From: Phoenix dactylifera
Lineage: Eukaryota > Streptophyta > Magnoliopsida > Arecales > Arecaceae
Direction of reading: 5' to 3'
Length of the DNA stretch: 64,000 nucleotides
NCBI RefSeq assembly: GCF_009389715.1
Contig: NC_052395.1
Coordinates: 3,596,001 to 3,660,000, forward strand
Below the pieces are notes generated by a model. That model was not told the DNA's origin. It saw nothing but the letters and a program-made list of their open reading frames with translations, and did not search any database. This document shows positions 59,811 through 64,000 of this stretch, in pieces (position 1 is the stretch's first letter; the number at the start of each line of letters is the position of its first letter). The translations under genes and the position numbers were made by a program.

Positions 59811-62800
59811 ATGGCCGTCGAGAAGAAGCAACCGCTCCAGACCAGCACCGCCCACAACTCCGCCGTAGGCGGCGCCACGGCCTCCCCTGGGGCCCCCAAT
59901 AAGACCATCGAAGAGATGTACCAGAAGAAGACCCAGCTGGAGCACATCCTCCTCCGCCCCGACACCTACATCGGCTCCGTCGAGAAGCACACCCAGACCC
60001 TCTGGGTCTACGAGAATGGTGAGATGGTCTGCCGCCCCGTCACCTACGTCCCGGGCCTCTACAAGATCTTTGACGAGATCCTCGTCAACGCCGCCGACAA
60101 CAAACAGCGGGATCCGTCGATGGACTCCGTCAAGGTGGACATCGACGTTGCCGGGAACTGCATCAGTGTCTACAACAACGGGGATGGAGTTCCCGTCGAG
60201 ATCCACCAGGAGGAAGGGGTCTACGTGCCCGAGATGATTTTTGGGCACCTGCTGACCAGTAGCAACTACGACGATAACGTCAAGAAGACGACTGGTGGGA
60301 GGAACGGATACGGGGCCAAGCTCACTAACATCTTCTCGACGGAGTTCGTCATCCAGACTGCGGATGGGAGGAGGAAGAAGAAATACAAGCAGGTTTGGTT
60401 GCGTTCTTGAAAAATTTGTTTTCATGAAGCCTTGTTTTCATTTCTTGATCAAGATAAGATTTTTCTGTCTCCTTTTTGGATCGAGAATATTGGAATATTT
60501 CGGTGAAATTTTTGTGAATTTGGATTAAGGTTTATGTTCGCGAACATTGGTCGGTCTTGGCTAGGGTTTCTTTGGTTTTCATTGTAGGGTTTGTTTTCTC
60601 CATCTTTGTAAGACTGTGGAATTTGAAGTTGGGTGTTCTAGGGCCAACAGGTTTTGGCGTTCTTTGGAATTTAAGGTTTCTATCTGTGATCTTTCTTAGG
60701 TATTTCTTGTGGAATTTGGTTGTTGTGTAGATGGATTAGGGTTTCTGCGTATAAAATTTCGATATCTCTGTTGGGATTTGGGGGCAATTCTCTGTCTCTC
60801 TGTTGATATTTTGAAAATTGGTGCTTTGTATCTACTGGGTGCCGGGGATTTTTTTTGATTCCATATTAAGGTTTCCATCTACAGTTTCTGTGTTTTTTTG
60901 TAAAATTTCGGGATTTTGAAAATATGAACTGGCGTTTGTTTTCAAGATTTTGTTAGATTTTGCTGCTAAAAGTTGGAGCTTGGTTTGTGATTTCAGTTTT
61001 GTTAGGCCTTTTCGTCAAAGTTTTGAAATTTGGTATTTTAGAAGCATGGGAAAAATTAGCGTTTCTGCATTTCAAGATAATGGATTCTTTTTACAACTTG
61101 TAGGCCTTCCAGTTGAATTTTGGAGCTTGAATTTGTCATTATTGTTTTAAGTCTGGATGTCTATTATTTTGATGTACGATTTTCTTATGCAATCTTTTTA
61201 GGTCTTCTTCTGTTGAATTCTGGGGTTTGGATCCATCAAATTTTGGTGCTTTGGATCAGTTGTAATATATGATTCTTGTCACTTTCAAATTAACGTTTGT
61301 GCATGGAGTCTTATTTGGATCGCAAGCTGAAAAGTCTGGGGGTTATCATTTACAACTTGGGATTTCGGTGGTATTGTGGTCTTTACAGTCTGATTAAGCA
61401 TGTATTTCAAAATTTGGGAGTTGTGGATTTAGTTCAGTTGAACTCCTGGTTCTGATTATTTGGAACAGGGGTTTGAAACTCCTCATCCTTATCTGGCTCT
61501 TTAGGATCCACTGTGTGCTATAGGAACTTGAGTTGACGGTCTTAGCGTCCATATTATCATGTATAATTATGTCTCTTTTTTGCTTTCTAGAAACTATATA
61601 TCCTAGATTTCATGTTATTCGGGTTTTTGGTTGGAGTTAACTGCTAAAATCTTTCTAGCTTGTGAATTTCAAAACCTCAGCCTAGTGATTATAAGATCTG
61701 CAAACCTGGTTTCTATGATTCTTCATATGTAGGTTTTCTCAGAGAACATGGGACAGAAGTCTGAGCCCTCCATTACCAAGTGCAAGGAATCAGAAAACTG
61801 GACTAAGATCACTTTCAAGCCGGATTTGGCCAAATTTAACATGACCCATCTAGAAGATGATGTGGCCGCGCTAATGAAGAAGAGAGTTGTTGACCTAGCA
61901 GGGACCCTTGGCAAATCTGTCAAGGTTGAGTTAAATGGACAGCGGATTCCTGTGAAATCATTCAGTGACTATGTCAACCTATACCTTCAATCTGTTTCTA
62001 AGTCCAGACCTGAGCCTCTTTCAAGGTTTGAAGATAATTTGCGTTCTGCATTGCATGTATAAGCTTTTCTTATATTGTAAGTGTTCTTATTTGGTGATTG
62101 ATGCTGAACAGGATTTCAGAGAAAGTTAATGATAGGTGGGAGATTTGTGTTAGCTTAAGCGAAGGGCAATTCCAGCAGGTATGTGTGAAAGTTACCCTTG
62201 ATGACTGTCTTCCAATTAATTTTTATTGTCTTCAAATTTTAGATATCCAGATAAATAATTTTATCTGCCTTGTTTTATCAGGTCAGCTTTGTAAATGGGA
62301 TCGCCACGACCAAAGGAGGAACCCATGTGGAATATGTCACTAACCAAATCACGAGCCATGTGATGAACATTGTAAATAAGAAGAACAAGAATGCTAACCT
62401 CAAAGCCCATAATGTGAGAAGCCATTTATGGGTGTTTGTCAATGCACTTATCGACAATCCAGCCTTCGATTCACAGACAAAAGAAACCTTAACTACTCGT
62501 CAAGGAAGCTTTGGATCAAAGTGTGAGCTCTCACAGGAGTTTCTTAAAAAGGGTCAGTGTTGTCCTATTTGATGAATTTACTAAGGATTGAAGTGACAAA
62601 AAAAAACTATTTTTTGACAATCTGTTTGTTTGCAGTGGCTAAATCAGGAGTTGTAAATAGTCTCCTCTCATGGGCTGATTTCAAGCAGAGTAAGGAATTG
62701 AAGAAGACAGATGGAACCAAGAGGCAGAGAATTGCAGGCATTCCTAAACTCGAGGATGCTAATGATGCTGGTGGAAGGAACTCTGAGAAGTGTACCTTGA

Positions 62801-64000
62801 TTTTGACAGAGGGAGATTCAGCAAAGGCCCTTGCTGTGAGTACCGTGAGCTTAGTTAAGTCTGTTAATATCTGAGCTTCTTAGTTTGAAAGAATAATTTC
62901 TGCTTTGTTGTTTAACATACAGATGGCTGGTATCTCCGTAGTTGGAAGGAACTACTATGGTGTGTTCCCTCTGAGGGGTAAGCTACTGAATGTGAGGGAA
63001 GCAAGCCACAAGCAGATAATGGAAAATGCAGAAATCCAGAACATAAAGCAAATTCTTGGTTTGCAGCATGGGAAGGAGTATGACAGCACAAAAGGTTTAA
63101 GATATGGACATCTCATGATAATGACCGATCAGGCATGTTTTGGATATCGTTTATCACCTTTTCATTCTTGGAGGAAAGAAAATGCCAGCATGCTTACAGG
63201 TTCTTTGTCTGCTGGTTCAGGATCATGATGGTTCCCACATAAAGGGCCTCCTGATTAACTTCATCCATTCATTTTGGCCATCACTGCTTAAAATCCCATC
63301 ATTCATGGTTGAGTTCATCACACCTATAGTGAAGGTCGGCCTTGTGTAAATATTCTGCTAGAAAATTATTATAATTAAGATTGTCAAGCAAGTGATGTTT
63401 TTTTCTGTTCTACAGGCAACTCATAGCAAAAACAAGACTGTTCTGCCGTTCTACTCCATGCCTGAGTATGAAGCATGGAAAGAAAGATTGGGAGGGAATG
63501 CAAGTGGTTGGTCTATTAAGTATTATAAGGTCTGTTGTTTTAGAGTGTAATGAATCAGAATATAATTTACTCGATATTCTTTTACTTCACATGCAATATT
63601 GTTTATTTTTCATGTAATTGCTGGTCATAGGGGTTGGGAACAAGCACGTCAAAAGAAGGAAAGGAATATTTCCATGATATTGACAAGCATAAAAAAGATT
63701 TCATATGGGTGGATGATCAAGATGGAGATGCTATTGAATTGGCATTCAGCAAGAAAAAAATTGAGGCAAGGAAAAACTGGCTTCGTCATTTTGAGGTAAA
63801 CGAATGGCCCTTTTTTTATTTTTGCCAACTCAGATTAATATCTGTTTGAATTATGATAGAATATTCTACCAATCTTTACAGACTGGGACATATCTTGATC
63901 AAAGGCAGAAGCACATCAAATACAGTGATTTCGTGAACAAGGAGCTGATATTGTTCTCTATGGCGGATTTGCAGCGGTCGATACCATCAACGGTTGATGG
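59811..64000 (+). CDS. TOP2: DNA topoisomerase 2, N-terminal part (runs off the right edge)
   Basis: Type IIA topoisomerase: passes one DNA duplex through a break in another, using ATP, to untangle chromosomes in the nucleus. Exons: 59811-60392, 61733-62025, 62112-62178, 62282-62552, 62636-62835, 62923-63132, 63221-63334, 63416-63529, 63631-63795 and 63882 to the edge; all join in frame (about 711 residues). GHKL ATPase motifs are present (EILVNAADN, VYNNGDGVPVE, NGYGAKLTN), then the transducer (KGGTHVEYV) and TOPRIM with EGDSAKALA (about 463-471) and DQDHDGSHIKG (about 540-550, the metal-binding DxD). The start at 59811 has an excellent context (GCCATGG) and follows family practice; an in-frame ATG at 59757 is less likely. 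Intron 6 is GC-AG. The catalytic tyrosine lies beyond the window. Confidence 0.95.
60393..61732 (+). other. TOP2: Long first intron of topoisomerase 2
   Basis: 1.34 kb, T-rich, with repeated TTTTGG(A)GCTTGG and GGGTTTC-like words. No gene or element recognised. Confidence 0.75.
63133..63220 (+). other. TOP2: GC-AG intron of topoisomerase 2
   Basis: The donor reads CAG|GCATGT and the acceptor GGTTCAG. Removing exactly this 88-bp segment joins MTDQ to DHDGSHIKG, a strictly conserved TOPRIM motif. No GT donor nearby gives the right protein. Confidence 0.9.

Overview
The window is nuclear DNA of a flowering plant. It has spliced genes with short exons and AT-rich introns, long terminal repeat retrotransposons, MITEs and many microsatellites. 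The gene set (a tapetal type III polyketide synthase, DPM3, DNA topoisomerase II, a CwfJ zinc-finger protein) and the repeat style fit a monocot. A palm is my best guess, but that is inference from general look only.

Layout. Positions 1-7911 (minus) hold the 5' half of a receptor-like kinase gene, probably ALE2-like. It has a signal-peptide exon and then at least 20 short proline-rich ectodomain exons, all starting and ending in phase 1; the transmembrane and kinase parts lie off the left edge. Positions 12813-18926 (plus) hold a complete ten-exon CwfJ/CCCH zinc-finger gene (609 aa) with one U12-type AT-AC intron. About 20037-23421 (plus) is a dead PDR-type ABC transporter carrying a solo LTR in an intron and a MITE. 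About 23870-26798 (minus) is a broken Alba-type nucleic-acid-binding gene without its middle exons, with a related MITE upstream. Positions 29927-31255 (plus) hold an intact two-exon LAP5/PKSB-type polyketide synthase (391 aa). Positions 32334-34371 (minus, 5' UTR exon near 35776-35960) hold an intact 89-aa DPM3. An aquaporin (PIP) fragment lies at 40739-40925 (minus).

Positions 41011-58994 are one Gypsy element (minus, TSD GTACC). A 10.06-kb Copia element (42289-52351, minus, TSD CCAGC) is inserted a few codons before the end of its pol. The Copia LTRs are almost identical, so the nesting is recent. Positions 59811 to the right edge (plus) hold the first ten exons of DNA topoisomerase 2, including one GC-AG intron.

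The genes do not form a pathway; each acts on its own (surface signalling, RNA processing, pollen wall, ER glycosylation, chromosome topology). The most unusual structure is the amplified, phase-symmetric exon array of the receptor-kinase ectodomain. Next come the AT-AC intron and the array of dyad motifs inside the Copia LTRs.
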